A stretch of DNA of 64,000 nt from Papio anubis (taxonomy: Eukaryota > Chordata > Mammalia > Primates > Cercopithecidae): NCBI RefSeq assembly GCF_008728515.1, contig NC_044989.1:65590712-65654711 (forward strand), written 5' to 3'. Shown here one piece after another: positions 11,050 to 22,352 of the stretch. The notes under the pieces are model-generated. The model did no database searches. It worked only from the letters and a program-made list of their open reading frames with translations, and was not told the origin of the DNA. Numbering within the stretch: position 1 is the first letter of the stretch; every line of letters starts with the position of its first letter. The position numbers and the translations under genes are program-made.

Positions 11050-11261
11050 ATGTATAAGCCCATGACATAACAAATGTAATCATCACTCAGATTAAGTTAA
11101 AGCATATTCCAGTAGATCTCCCCAAAACCTCCCTCTTGTCCACTCACTACTTACCCTACTATCTTGACTTCTAACAGCATAGATTAGTTTTGCCTGTTGT
11201 TGAAAGTCATATAAATGGAATCAAACAGTATGCATTCTTTTGTATTTTGTTTCTTTTTCTT

Positions 11262-11552
11262 TTCTTTTTTTGAGATGGAGTCTTGCTCTGTCACCCAAGC
11301 TGGAGTGCAATGGTGCAATCTCGGCTCACTACAACTTCCACCTCTCGGGTTCAAGCGATTCTCCTGCCTCAGCCTCCCAAGTAGCTGGGATTACAGGCGC
11401 ATGCCACCACGCCCAGCTAATTTTTTGTATTTTTAGTAGAGACGGGGTTTCACCATGTTAGCCAGGATGGTCTTGATCTCTTGACCTTGTGATCCACCCG
11501 CCTCGGCCTCCCAATGTGCTGGGATTACAGACGTGAGCCACTGCGCCCAGCC
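11262..11552 (-). mobile_element. Alu, full length
   Basis: Complete minus-strand dimer; abuts a second minus-strand Alu. Confidence 0.93.
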
Positions 11553-11863
11553 TTTTTTTTTTTTTTTTTTTTTTTGAGACAGCGTCTTGCTTTGTCACAC
11601 AGGCTGGAGGGCAGTGGTGAGATCTCATCTCACTGCAACCTCACCTCCCAGCCTCAAGCAATCCTCCCGCCTAAGCCTCCCAAGTGGTAGCTGAGACTAC
11701 AAGTGAGCACCATCACGACTGGCTAATTTTTGTATTTTTTTTCGCTAGAGATGGGGTTTTGCCATGTTGCCCAGGCTGGTCTTAAACTCCTGGGCTCAAG
11801 CAATTCTCCCAGCTCAGCCTCCCCAAGTGCTAAGGTTACAGATGTGAGCCACTGTGCCCGGCT
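11553..11863 (-). mobile_element. Old Alu (AluJ-like)
   Basis: T23 tract at 11553-11575, then a diverged dimer ending at ctgtgcccggctc. Confidence 0.9.
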
Positions 11864-11965
11864 CATTATTTATCCATTCTATTGCTGATTAAAATTTGGA
11901 TTGTTTCCGGATTATGACTATTATGCTGCTATGGCCATCCATCCAAATGTCTTCTGTTAATTGTA

Positions 11966-12092
11966 TGTTTGTGTGTGTATATGTATATATGTATTGTGTG
12001 TGTGTATGCATACACACATACATATATGTACAGAATATGTATGCCTATATACACTCAAACACACACGTGCACACATATACACACACACATAT
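11966..12092. repeat. Compound (TG)n/(TA)n/(CA)n microsatellite
   Basis: Alternating purine-pyrimidine tract: TG-rich on the left, CA-rich on the right, so it is also a loose inverted repeat with Z-DNA/cruciform potential. Confidence 0.9.
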
Positions 12093-12764
12093 GTTTGGTT
12101 AGTTGCCAGGTCACTTTAAGTAGGCAACAGAAAGGACCTCAATAGAACCACTTGGAGAGTTTGACTTGAAGTCCTTGGAGTTTGTGTAGTACAGAAATGA
12201 GTTCTGAAAACATTCTCTAGGCCAAAGTGGCCAGTGGCGGCAGAGTAGAGAGGGCTGTGTTAGATGTGGACTACATGTCCTCTGAGGATGGGGCAAAGCA
12301 TAGGTGGTTCTTATGGACCACATGTAGATCCTGGGTCCCTCTTGGATCCTTCCCTAGAAAGACCATGGGGTCCCAAAAGAGAGGTGGCCTGAAAGATGAC
12401 AGGGAGCAGTCAAAATGGCAGTCAGATGCTGGGCATTGCCAGGAATCTCTAAGGGACTCAAGGAGGGGCCAGCCCTGGGATCTCCATCCCCTAGGGGGCA
12501 CCTTCAAGGGGTACCTGTCAGTAAGATCTTTCTGTCCCTTCCTGTCCCAGAAGAGGAGCTGAAGACAACATGGTGAGGGCTGGGGAAGAGGAGAGCCACA
12601 GTGGGAAAAGAGGACCAGAAGCTATCCATGCTTTCTCCCCAACTGTCGGCCTCCCAGCCTGAAGCAGCTCAGAGCTAGGAGACTGACAGAAGCTCCAAAT
12701 CAGGTAAGAGTGTGGTGTTGTGATTAAGACACTAAACTAAATATTTAATTACTAAAATATCCCT
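12093..12764. other. Single-copy stretch with an unsupported 111-codon ORF
   Basis: Non-repetitive, moderately GC-rich. The frame 12227-12562 has no recognisable domain. A CAGGTAAGAG donor-like motif sits at about 12700. Nothing supports a gene beyond these signals. Confidence 0.35.
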
Positions 12765-12965
12765 GATAAAATCTTCTGCCTGAAAACTTGCTTCCCCTGC
12801 AGAATTCCTCACTTCACCCAATCGCAACTCCATCCCTCCAGTTGCTCAGGTCCACAGCCATCAAGTGATCCTTCTGTTTTCATTCACATCCCATATTCCA
12901 TGCATGACAGAATCCTGCCATCCCTACTTCAATATGCTTCATGTTCTGAAATGGGAGAGTGGTCA
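12765..12965 (+). mobile_element. Probable L2 fragment
   Basis: Pyrimidine-rich pattern tccctccagttgctcagg, tcattcacatcccatattcca and cagaatcctgccat matches the L2 3' region, much decayed. Confidence 0.6.
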
Positions 12966-13072
12966 AGCAAGTTTTTGGTGTTTACTGTATTTTGGATGTC
13001 CTGAATTATTCATTGTGGGCCAACATTCAGAAACTAAGCATTAGTACAGCTTATAGGTTTTCTGATTTCCTT

Positions 13073-13228
13073 ATTTATTTATTTATTGAGACAGGAATCT
13101 TACTCTGTCACCTAGGCTGCAGTGGAGTGGCATGACCTTGGCTCACTGCAGCTTCAACCTCCTGAGCTCAAGCGATCCTTCTGCCTCAGCCTCCCCAGTA
13201 GCTGGGACTACAGGCATGTGTCAGCACA
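13073..13228 (-). mobile_element. Truncated Alu fragment
   Basis: (TTTA)n start, then one minus-strand monomer stopping at gcatgtgtcagcac. Confidence 0.85.
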
Positions 13229-13359
13229 GTGTGTTCAGGCATACCCTCCACTTAGGGGAAGAAGAGGGAAGTAAGCAACAAACTTTGTCTCAGACCTCAA
13301 CACTAGGGTCACCCCAGTAAAATGCCGTGGTCAAGCCCACATAGTCCTAGATTCCAGAT

Positions 13360-14470
13360 CAATGCCCACAGATTGGGCCTCAGGCCTGCCCCAGTGCCAG
13401 GAAACTCCCACAGCCCCGGACTCCAGGCCTGCCTGGGAGACTCAGTCTCCAGGCCCACCCTACCATCAGGCCAGCCCCCACAGTCCTCGTCATCAGGCCT
13501 GCACTCTGAACCCAGCTTCTATGCCTTTTCCTTGTGGATACATACTCTAAGCCTACCTAGTGCCAGGCTAGCCCCTGCAGCCCCAGGCTTCAGACTGCTC
13601 CAGATTCCAGGCCAGCCCAAAGCCAGGTCTACCCAGACAGCCCCAGGCTTCTGGCCCACTCCAGTGCCACATCAGTACTCCTGACCTCAGGTATCAGGCC
13701 AGCATTCATGGACATATGCTCCAGGTCTGCCCAGTACCAGGCTAGCCTATGCAGTCCCACCCTCCAGGCTGGCCACTGCAGCTCCATACCCCAGCAGACA
13801 TAAGGAACAGTCTTGCTCCAGCAGACTCGGGGTCCAGGCCCATCCCAGTAGACCCCAGTGTTGAGCCAGCTCCCACAAACCCAGACTCCAGGACCATCAC
13901 TGCCGACCCAGGTTATAGGCTGGCCCCCAAGGCCTCAGAACTCAGGCTAGCCCTCACAGACCTACCCTCTTGGCCACACCTAACCTCCAGCATGGCACCC
14001 ACAGACCCAGGCTCCAGACTAGTCCCCATGATACCAGACTAGCCCTCATAATCCCAGGCTCCAGACTGGCCACTGTGGATCCAGGCTGCATCCAAGATCT
14101 CTAGCACCAGGCCAGCCACAGGCTCTAGGCTAATCCCAATGGCTCCAGTGTCCAGTGGATCCAGTGCCCAGGTCTGCTCTAGCAGGCCCAGGAGCCAGGC
14201 CAGCCCCAGTAGATACCAGTACCAGGCTGGATCCCACAGACTAAGGTTCTAAGACCACCCCTGCAGACCCAGGCACCAGGCCCATCCCAGAGTATGGCCA
14301 GCCCCTGCAGACTCAGGCTCAAGGTCTACCTTAGTGCTAGATCAGCTCCTGTGGACCCAGGTTTTATGCCCAACCAATAAGTCCATTCCAGTGGATCCAG
14401 GCTCCAGGCCTAACTCACTAACCTAGGTACCAAACCCACCCACCAGCTGATCTAGGCACCAGGCCAGCTT
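13360..14470 (+). repeat. Degenerate minisatellite, ~27-bp period
   Basis: About 1.1 kb of diverged units built on a gccagcccccacagaccca / ggctccag theme. Consecutive units at about 13860-13970 are exactly 27 bp. Because 27 is a multiple of three, frames stay open (13322-13684 and 13749-14042) and translate to nine-residue Pro/Ser/Asp-rich units. Some units are shortened (20-23 bp). Confidence 0.85.
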
Positions 14471-14657
14471 GCCTGAGGTCTTGAACAGCAAGCCCATCCG
14501 CAGACCATGCCAGATGGCCTGCTCAGAATCTCTGGATAAACTGATTGGCAAAGGACTTTCCCAGACAAAGCCAGTCTGCAAAGACCAGAATAAGTCCCTA
14601 CTTCTTCAAGTGCACAGGCACCAATATGTGACCACCAGCATCAATAAGAACCAAGGA

Positions 14658-14960
14658 GGCTGAGCCCAGTGGCTCACACCTGTAATCCCAGCACTTTGGG
14701 AGACCAAAGGTGGAGGATCACGTGTGCCAAGAGTTCAAGATCAGTCTGGGAAAATAGTAAAATCCTGCCTCTACAAAAATACAAAAATTAGCTGAGTGTG
14801 GTAGCACACACCTGTAGTTCCAGCTACTTGGGAGGCTGAGGTGGGAGGATCCCTGGAGCCCAGGAGGTCGAGGCTGCAGTGGGCCATGATCATGCTACTG
14901 CACTCCAGCCTGGGCAACAGAGTGAGACCCTATCTCAAAGAAGAATAACAACAACAACAA
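14658..14960 (+). mobile_element. Old Alu
   Basis: Diverged plus-strand dimer with an (AAC)n tail at about 14943-14962, inside L1 sequence. Confidence 0.92.
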
Positions 14961-15304
14961 CCAGGGAAAAGTGACACCACTAAAGGAACGAAATAAAGCA
15001 TCAGCAACTGACTCTAAAGAAATGAAGATTTATGAACTGTAAAACAAAGACTTCAAAATAAGAAAGCTCAGTGAACTTTAAGAAAACATAGAAAGCAATT
15101 CAATGAAAATAGGAAAAAGAAATGACCAATGTGAGAAATTTAACAGAGATTGAAAATATGTTTTAAAAAATCAAACAAATTCTGGAGCTAAGCAACACAA
15201 TGAATGAAATTAAAAAATGCAATAGAGTGCACCAACAAAATAATTGATCAAGCAGAAGAAAGAATCTGTGGATTCAAAGACAGGTTGTTTGAAAATATAC
15301 AGTT

Positions 15305-15587
15305 AGGCCGGGCACGGTGGCTCAAGCCTGTAATCCCAGCACTTTGGGAGGCCGAGACGGGCAGATCACGAGGTCAGGAGATCGAGACCATCCTGGCTAA
15401 CACAGTGAAACCCCGTCTCTACTAAAAATACAAAAAAACTAGCCGGGCGAGGTGGCGGGCGCCTGTAGTCCCAGCTACTCGGGAGGCTGAGGCAGGAGAA
15501 TGGCATAAACCTGGGAGACAGAGCTTGCAGTGAGCTGAGATCCGGCCACTGTACTCCAGCCCGGGTGACAGAGCGAGACTCTGTCTC

Positions 15588-15617
<30 letters not shown>
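15305..15617 (+). mobile_element. Young AluYRa-type element
   Basis: GCTCAAGCC and GAGATCCGGCCACTG signature, A25+ tail, target duplication AAAATATACAGT on both sides within L1 ORF1. Confidence 0.95.
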
Positions 15618-15618
<1 letters not shown>

Positions 15619-15719
15619 AAATATACAGTCAGAGGGGGAAAAAAAGAATGAAAAGGAATGAAGAAAGCTTACAAGATGTATGGGATAGCATCAAAAGAGC
15701 AAATATTTAAATTATTGGA

Positions 15720-16324
15720 ATTTTTTTTTTTTTTTTGAGATGAAGTCTCGCTCCTGTCACCCAGTCTGGAATGTAATGTCACAATCTTGGCTCACTGCAA
15801 CCTCTGCCTCCCAGGTTTGAGTGATTCTCCTGCCTCAGCCTCCCAAGTAGCTGGGATTACAGATGGCCACCACCACACCTGGCTAATTTTTTTTTTTTTT
15901 TTTTTTGAGACGGAGTCTCACTCTGTTGCCTAGGCTGGAGTCCAGTGGCCAGATCTCAGCTCACTGCAAGCTCCGCCTCCTGAGTTTATGCCATTCTCCT
16001 GCCTCAGCCTCCCGAGTAGCTGGGACTACAGGCGCCCGCCACCTCGCCCGGCTAGTTTTTTGTATTTTTTAGTAGAGACGGGGTTTCACCGTGTTAGCCA
16101 GGATGGTCTCAATCTCCTGACCTCGTGATCCGCCCATCTCGGCCTCCCAAAGTACTGGGATTACAGGCTTGAGCCACCGTGCCCGGCCTAATTTTGGTAT
16201 TTTTAGTACAGACAGGGTTTCACCACATTGGCCAGGCTGGTCTTGAACTCCTGACCTCAGGTGATCTGCCCACCTCGGCCTCCCAAAGTGCTGGGATTAC
16301 AGGCGTGAGCCCCTGCGCCCAGCT
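15720..16324 (-). mobile_element. Alu split by a young AluYRa
   Basis: Outer element: right monomer 15720-15885, left monomer about 16187-16324; interrupted at its central T-rich linker (ggctaatttt on both sides). Confidence 0.9.
15886..16186 (-). mobile_element. AluYRa-type element nested in Alu
   Basis: T-run at about 15889-15906, CAGTGGCCAGATCTC and GGCTTGAGCC signature. Confidence 0.92.
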
Positions 16325-16515
16325 AATGATACCATTTCTTACTGCTGCTTTCCACTGAGTGGGTCACATGAAAGATTTCTGTCTTAGTTGTCATGTGACT
16401 CATGGAAAAACAAAAGGAATTTTTTGTACAGGATAAATAACATATATTCTGGGCAGATGATCTCAACCCAGTAAATGAGAGTTTGATTTATACATAACTA
16501 CTTGTGAATATGAGT
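16325..16515. other. Single-copy stretch
   Basis: Nothing recognised. Confidence 0.4.
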
Positions 16516-16850
16516 TTTTTTGTTTTTTTTGTTTTTTTTTTTTTTGTTTTTTTTTTTTTTTTTTTGAGACGGAGTCTCGCTCTGTCACCCAGGCTGGAGT
16601 GCAGTGGCCGGATCTCAGCTCACTGCAAGCTCCGCCTCCCGGGTTCACGCCATTCTCCTGCCTCAGCCTCCCAAGTAGCTGGGACTACAGGCGCCTGCCA
16701 CCTCGCCCGGCTAAGTTTTTTTTGTATTTTTTAGTAGAGACGGGGTTTCACTGTGTTAGCCAGGATGGTCTCGATCTCCTGACCTCGTGATCTGCCCGTC
16801 TCGGCCTCCCAAAGTGCTGGGATTACAGGCTTGAGCCACCGCGCCCAGCT
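16516..16850 (-). mobile_element. AluYRa-type element with long T/G tail
   Basis: About 49 bp of interrupted poly-T (16516-16564), then a near-consensus element with GTGGCCGGATCTC. Confidence 0.93.
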
Positions 16851-17141
16851 GTTTTTGTTTTTTGAGTCAGGGTCTCACGCTGTCACTGAGGTTGGAGTGC
16901 AGTGGCCCTATTTTGGCTCAATGCAGGCGCGAACTCTTGGGCTCAGGTGATCTGCCTTAGTCTTCCAAGTAGCTGGGACTACAGGTGTGCACAACCACAC
17001 TCAGCTAATTTATTTTATTTTGTAGATACAGGGTCTTGTTATATCATTCAGGCTGGTCTCAAACTCCTGGCCTCAGGCAATTATCCCACCTCAACCTCCC
17101 AAACTGCTGAGATTACAGGTGTGAGCCACTATGTCCATCCA
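16851..17141 (-). mobile_element. Old Alu (AluJ-like)
   Basis: Diverged minus-strand dimer directly abutting the young Alu on its left. Confidence 0.88.
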
Positions 17142-17684
17142 AATATGGGGTTTTTAAAACAAATATAATGTCTTAGAGTTTCATTGTGTTTTATAATCAT
17201 CACTGTTAAGTTTAAATCTAATTACGTCCATCTAATAAAGGAGAAATACATGTTTGTGTCTGGTGTTGATAAATATAAAAACATTAAGCTATGGCTTTAA
17301 AATGAACATTTTGTTTTCATGAAAATGTTTGTTAATCCAGCCAACAGAATTATGTGCAAAAGTATTGAGCATATAATAAAGTTATTCATTTACAAATGAA
17401 AACTGTTTCCCCCCAAAACTTCAGTTACTTTAGCTATTCTAAGATAAAATTCAAGGGGTTCTACTGCAAACTGGCAGCATGAAATGCTCCACTGATCTGT
17501 TCTTCAGTGAAACAACTATAACTGGTGGAGACTATACAAAAATAAAAAAATCGACTCATTTGAGGTCCCTGAAAATTTTCCCAAAATCATACAGCAAACG
17601 AAGAAACATTTATTCAAGGAAATCGATTAAATTTCCTTATGAGCTGTAAGAGTTTGTGACACTTGAGCCACAACCTGATTCTGA
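17142..17684. other. AT-rich single-copy stretch
   Basis: No recognised repeat or gene. Confidence 0.45.
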
Positions 17685-18265
17685 TACATAACAGCTGGGC
17701 TCCCAACTAAACTCCACCCTCAATCCTGGAACCTTGGCCCTCAGTGAAAGCAGCTGACCCTATTTTCCCACCCAAATGATTGCCTTTTTGGCCTACCCCA
17801 TCCCCTATCCTGTGCCCATAAAAATCAGACCAGCTGGCAGAAAAAAGAGAAGAAAAGAGCAACACAAGCAGCTGACCGGCAGGGATACAAGCTGCTGAGA
17901 GGTGAGCAGAAAAGCTACAAGTGAGCATCAGAGACTATAGATAAACATAACTAACTTCAGATGGTGTAGTTTCAGAGGGTAACCCAGCCAAAGATGGCTG
18001 GGCTTCGGGGAAAGATCACCTTCTTCCTGCACCATCCCCTTTCCAGCTCCTTTTCTGCCCAGAGCTACTTCCACTGCTCGATAAAGTCTTCTGCATTCAT
18101 CATCATTCAAACAGTTTGCATAACCTGATTCTTCCTGGACACCAAACAAGAACTTGGGCGTCAAAAATGGCAGGTGCAGGAGGCTGTCACCCCGAGCCTT
18201 CACTGAGCTGTTAACACTTAGCCATCCACAGACTGCAGGCTGAGTGAAATGAGCCACTCCAGTTC
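17685..18265 (+). mobile_element. Solitary ERV1-type LTR
   Basis: LTR anatomy on the plus strand: U3 ending in a TATA-like tgcccataaaaatcag (about 17813-17828), downstream R with a poly-A-signal variant in ctcgataaagtcttc (about 18077-18091), then gattcttcctggacacc. No internal viral sequence adjoins it. The family resembles HERV-I/LTR10-like LTRs but is not secure; borders are approximate. Confidence 0.6.
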
Positions 18266-18845
18266 CTGCCCATGAAGGGGGTCAAGGTCAAGGGAAATAT
18301 CCCATCTCAATTCCTGTCTGCCCTCATCCAGCTCAGCTTGATAGAAACTCCACTCCAAGCAGGTTTGACCAAGAAGACAGCTTCCTTTCTCTTCAGTTCC
18401 CAGTCAATGGATACAACATCGCACCAAGAGTGCCACCAGCATCCCTCATCTTCTTCAGCTATGAGTTGCAGAAGCTAAATTCCTGAGTGTGGCTAAGAAG
18501 TTGAAGGCTTCTTTCCTCTACCTAGCACTTACTCATAGGTGGAGGCTCTACTCCAGGCACAGCAGGCTGAGAATGATGGAGCCCCTACTGGTCTTACCCC
18601 AGATAACTTCTAGGGTGGAGGTTTCACACTGATGAGTCAGGATAAGAAGACCAGAGGCCACCATCCTCATCTAGCATCATGTTTGTAAAGCATGATTGTC
18701 ATTCATGCTCCCAGCTCCAGAGCAGTGGTTCAGAAATACTGGCTAGAAGGATAAACAATCTATAAGAAAGTTCCAAAGCTCTCCCCAAGGAACTGACTTG
18801 ATTTGAATGGGCAGAAGAAAGAATCAACAAACTTAAAGATAAATC

Positions 18846-18910
18846 AATAAAGATTTTGTAAACAAACAAACAACAACAACAACAAAAACAGAAAAAAAAA
18901 AAAAAAAAGA
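18846..18910. repeat. A-rich (CAAA)n/(CAA)n/A(n) tract
   Basis: Low-complexity run inside the L1; gives poly-Phe on the reverse frame. Confidence 0.85.
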
Positions 18911-19030
18911 AGAAAATAGAGCAGGGCCACAGGAGAAACTGAAAAACTGAGACATCATGAAGCATCCTGACATATGTCAAATGAAAGTAGTAGAAAAAGA
19001 GGAAAGAAGGGACCTGAAAAAATATTCAAA

Positions 19031-19337
19031 GGTCTGGATGCAATGGCTCATGCCTGTAATCACAGCACTTTGGGAGGCTGAGGTGGGTGGATCACATGGT
19101 CAGGAGATCGAGACCACCCTGGCCAACATGTTGAAGCCCCATCTCTACTAAAAATACAAAAATTATCTGGGCATGGCAGTGCATTCCTCTAATCCCAGCT
19201 ACCAGGGAGGCTGAGGCAGGAGAATCACTTGAACCCAGGAGGCAGAGATTGCAGTGAGCCGAGATCATACCATTGCACTCCAGTCTGGCAACAGAGCTGG
19301 ACTCCGTCTCAAAAAACAAAACAAAACAACAACAACA
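19031..19337 (+). mobile_element. Alu, full length
   Basis: Plus-strand dimer with an (AAC)n-ending tail, inserted in L1 ORF1. Confidence 0.92.
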
Positions 19338-19548
19338 AAGAATTAATGGTTAAAAGCTCCCCACATTTGATGAAAAACATTAATTTATATATCCAAGAAG
19401 CTCAAAGAACTCCAAGTAGGATAAATGCAAAGAGATCACACCCAAACACATAGTTGTAAAGTTGCTAAAAGACAAAGAGAAAATCTTGAAAGCCGCAAAA
19501 GAAAAGCAACTTGTCATGAACAAAGGAAACTTAATAGGATTAACAACT

Positions 19549-19846
19549 GGACCAGGCACAGTAGCTCACACCTGTAATCCCAGCACTTTGGGAGGCCAAG
19601 GCAGGTGGATCACTTGAGGTCAGGAGTTCACGCGCAGCTTGACTAATGTGGTGAAACCCCATCTGTACTAAAAACACAAAAATTAGCTGGACATGGTGGC
19701 ACGTGCCTGTAATTCTAGTTACTTGGGAGGATGAGGCATGAGAATCGCTTGAACCCGGGAGGTGGAGGCTGCAGTGAGCTGAGATCACGCCACTGCACTC
19801 CAGCCTGGGTTACAGAGATAGACTCTGTCTGAAAAAATAAAAAATA
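19549..19846 (+). mobile_element. Alu, full length
   Basis: Flanked by a GATTAACAACTG target duplication (about 19537-19548 and 19849-19860). Confidence 0.93.
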
Positions 19847-19996
19847 AGATTAACAACTGACTTCTCATTTGAAACAATAGAGGCCAGAAAGTAGTGGAAT
19901 GATATATTCAAATTGCCTAATGTCAACCAATAATTTTACATCCAGGAAAAATATCTTTCAAAAATGAAGGCAAAATAATAACATTTCAAAATAAAC

Positions 19997-20298
19997 AGGC
20001 TGGTGTGGTGGCTCACATCCATGGTCCCAATACTTTGGCAGGCCAAGGTGAGAAGATCACTTGTAGCCTAGAGTTTGAGACCAGCATGGGCAACATAGCA
20101 AGACTACCTCTCTACAAAAAAAAATTAGCCAGGCATAGTGGCATGTGTTTATAGTCCTAGCTGCTCAGGAGGCTAAGGCAGGAGGATCCTTTGCATCCAG
20201 GAATTTAAGGCTGCATTGAGCTATGATCACACCACTGCAATCCAGCCTGAGCAACAGAGCAGGACTCTGTCTCAAAAAAAAAAAAAAAAAAAAAAAAG
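19997..20298 (+). mobile_element. Old Alu
   Basis: Diverged dimer with a ~24-bp A tail; ATAAAC on both sides. Confidence 0.9.
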
Positions 20299-20703
20299 AT
20301 AAACATAAATGAAAACACGTAATCCATTGTTAGCAGACCCTTCTTACAAGAAATATTAAAGAAAGTTTTTCAAACTGAAAGCAAGTGACTCCAGAGAAGA
20401 ATTCAAATCCACATGAAAAAATAAACAGTACTGATAAAGGTAATTATGTAATTCTTTTTAAAAAGGATAAACTTACATTACTTCACCTTCTCTTAACTGA
20501 TTTTAAAGGAAATGTATAAAACAATATGTATATAATTGTGTTGTTTGATCTATACCATGTGAAAATATGTTATATTTTACAATAGTAGCACAAAATAGGT
20601 GGTGGAAGCAAAGCTTTAAGGAGTAAAAAAATTGTACCACATGGTAACTCTAATCCACAGGAACAAATGAATACACAAGAAATGGTAAATAAGAAGGTGA
20701 ATA

Positions 20704-21008
20704 GGCTGGGTATGGTGGATCAGCTCATAATCCCAACCCTTTGGGGAGGCTGAGGTGGGAGGATCACTTGAGGCCAGGAGTCCAAGACCAGGCTGAGCAG
20801 CATAGTGAGACCTTTGTCTCTATAAAAATATATTTTTAAAAACTTAGCTGGGCATGGTGGCACGTGCCTGTAATCCTAACCACCCAGGAGGCTGAGGGAG
20901 GAGGATCACTTGAGCCCAGGAGTTCAAGGCTGTAGTAAGCAATGATCACACCACTCTACTCCAACCTGGGTGATGAGAGAGATGCCATCTCTTTTAAAAA
21001 AAAAAAAT
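20704..21008 (+). mobile_element. Old Alu
   Basis: Diverged dimer; A-rich middle (aaaatatatttttaaaaa) and end. Confidence 0.9.
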
Positions 21009-21245
21009 GGTTTTAAGGTTAATAAAATAAACTCTGAATATATACCTGCTTTCTCCTTTCTCCTCTTCCTTACCAGACATAAAAACATATAAAGTGATAG
21101 TTATAACAATATATTTGGGGTTGGTATCATATACAGACATAATATATATGAGAATAATAGTACAAAGGGGGACAAAAGTAGAGATATGTAGGAGTAACAT
21201 TTCTCTATCTTAATGGAATTGAGTTAGTATGAGTCTGAAGTAGGT

Positions 21246-21551
21246 TTTTTCTTTGTTTGTTTGTTTGTTTTGAGATGGAGTCTCTGTCACCCAGGCTGGA
21301 GTGCAGTGATGCAATCTCAGCTCACTGCAACCTCTGCCTCCCAGGCTCAAGTGATTCTCTTGCCTCAGCCTCCCAAGTAGCTGGGATTACAGGCACCCAC
21401 TACCAAACCTGGCTAATTTTTGTATTTTTAGTAGAGATGGGGTTTCACCGTGTTGGTCAGACTGGTCTTGAACTCCTGACCTCAAGTTATCTGCCCTCCT
21501 CGGCTTCCCAAAGTGCTGGGATTATAGGCATGAACCACCACGCCCGGCTCT
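21246..21551 (-). mobile_element. Alu, full length
   Basis: (TTTG)n tail at 21255-21271, then a complete minus-strand dimer. Confidence 0.93.
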
Positions 21552-21826
21552 TAAGTAGATTTTGGTAAGTTGAGACGTATGCAGTAAGCCCTAGACCAAT
21601 TGCTAAGGCAGTAATTAAGAAAAAAAATCTGTCAAAAAAAGGTAAAGAAATTAAAATATTGAACTAGAAAATATTCATTTAATGCAAGCAATAGCAGTAA
21701 AGGAGCAGTTGAGGAACAAAAAAAGTGAGACATATAGAAAATAAAAAGTAAAATGGTAGACGTAAAAGTATCAATAGTAACATTAGAAGTGAATTAATTA
21801 AATAATTTAATCAAAGACAGACATTA

Positions 21827-21919
21827 GGCTGGTCCCGTGGTAGTGGGTTATCAGAACTTATTAATATTAGTGTCACTAAAGTTGGTATACAACCCCCAAC
21901 TGCTAAATTTGACTGGCTT
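21827..21919 (+). pseudogene. RNY4: Y4 small RNA retropseudogene
   Basis: The 93-bp segment matches the Ro-associated Y4 RNA along its whole length: it starts GGCTGGTCC, has GTAGTGGGTTATCAGAACTT and the pyrimidine loop TACAACCCCC, and ends TTTGACTGGCTT. An A-rich tail (21920-21936) follows where the genuine gene would have its poly-T terminator. It is flanked by a 13-bp target duplication, AAAGACAGACATT at 21813-21825 and AAAGGCAGACATT at 21941-21953 (one mismatch), inside an L1M sequence. A few changes are visible (for example CCCGTGG for CCGATGG). Tail and duplication show L1-mediated retroposition; without the native upstream promoter it is most likely silent. Confidence 0.95.
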
Positions 21920-22037
21920 AAAAAAAAACAACAAAAGACAAAAGGCAGACATTGTCAGACTGGATAAAAAAAAAGAAAAGACCTAAGTATATGCTATCCA
22001 ATTTTAGATTCAAATATGCAAATAAGAAACTGAGTGG

Positions 22038-22262
22038 TACCAGCCTGGGCAACATAGTGAGACCTTGTCTCTACCAAAAATACAAAAACTTAGTCTGGTA
22101 TAGTGGCAAGCGCCTGTAGTCCCAGCTACTCAGGGGGCTGAGGTGGGAGGATCACTTGAGCCCAGAAGGTGGAGGCTACAGTGAGCCAAGATCACACCAC
22201 TGCATTCCAGTCTAGGTAACAGTGAGACCCCATCTCAAAAAAAAAAGAAAAAAAAAAAAGAA
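22038..22262 (+). mobile_element. 5'-truncated Alu
   Basis: Begins mid-left-monomer at accagcctgggcaac and keeps the full right monomer with an A-rich tail. Confidence 0.88.
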
Positions 22263-22352
22263 ACTGAAGTGGTTATACTTATCTCAGACAAAAACAGGCA
22301 TTAAAACAATAGTTACTAGAGATAAACAGGAACATTTTATAACGCTAAAACA

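Larger units (their letters stand above)
10620..11965 (-). mobile_element. L1M 3' fragment, minus strand, split by three Alus
   Basis: Segments 10620-10739, 11062-11260 and 11864-11965 join into the reverse of an old L1 3' end: tagattagttttgcctgtt, atataaatggaatcaaacag, then ttatttatccattc and tgctgctatggcc. Inactive. Confidence 0.7.
13229..15722 (+). mobile_element. L1 5' portion: 5'UTR with minisatellite, then ORF1 remnant
   Basis: 5'UTR-like start (cttaggggaagaagaggg...actttgtctc, shared with the L1 at 31.4 kb), the minisatellite, then ORF1 sequence from about 14960: tgactctaaagaaatgaag, gaagaaagaatctgtggattc and ttgtttgaaaatatacagt. Interrupted by Alus at 14658 and 15305. It stops at about 15720, in the middle of ORF1. 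Frames are broken; inactive. L1PB/L1MA age is a guess. Confidence 0.75.

Noticed and set aside
12227..12562. 111-codon plus-strand frame in single-copy DNA, with a 78-codon frame opposite
   Set aside because: No domain, no Kozak support, no splice partner visible; both strands open suggests chance.
13322..14042. Two open frames with nine-residue repeats, looking like a repeat protein
   Set aside because: The open frame follows from the 27-bp period of a minisatellite inside L1 sequence; no start context, conservation or splice signals.
13360..14470. Regularly spaced repeats resembling a CRISPR array
   Set aside because: Units are contiguous and diverged with no unique spacers, in a primate genome. 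It is a minisatellite.
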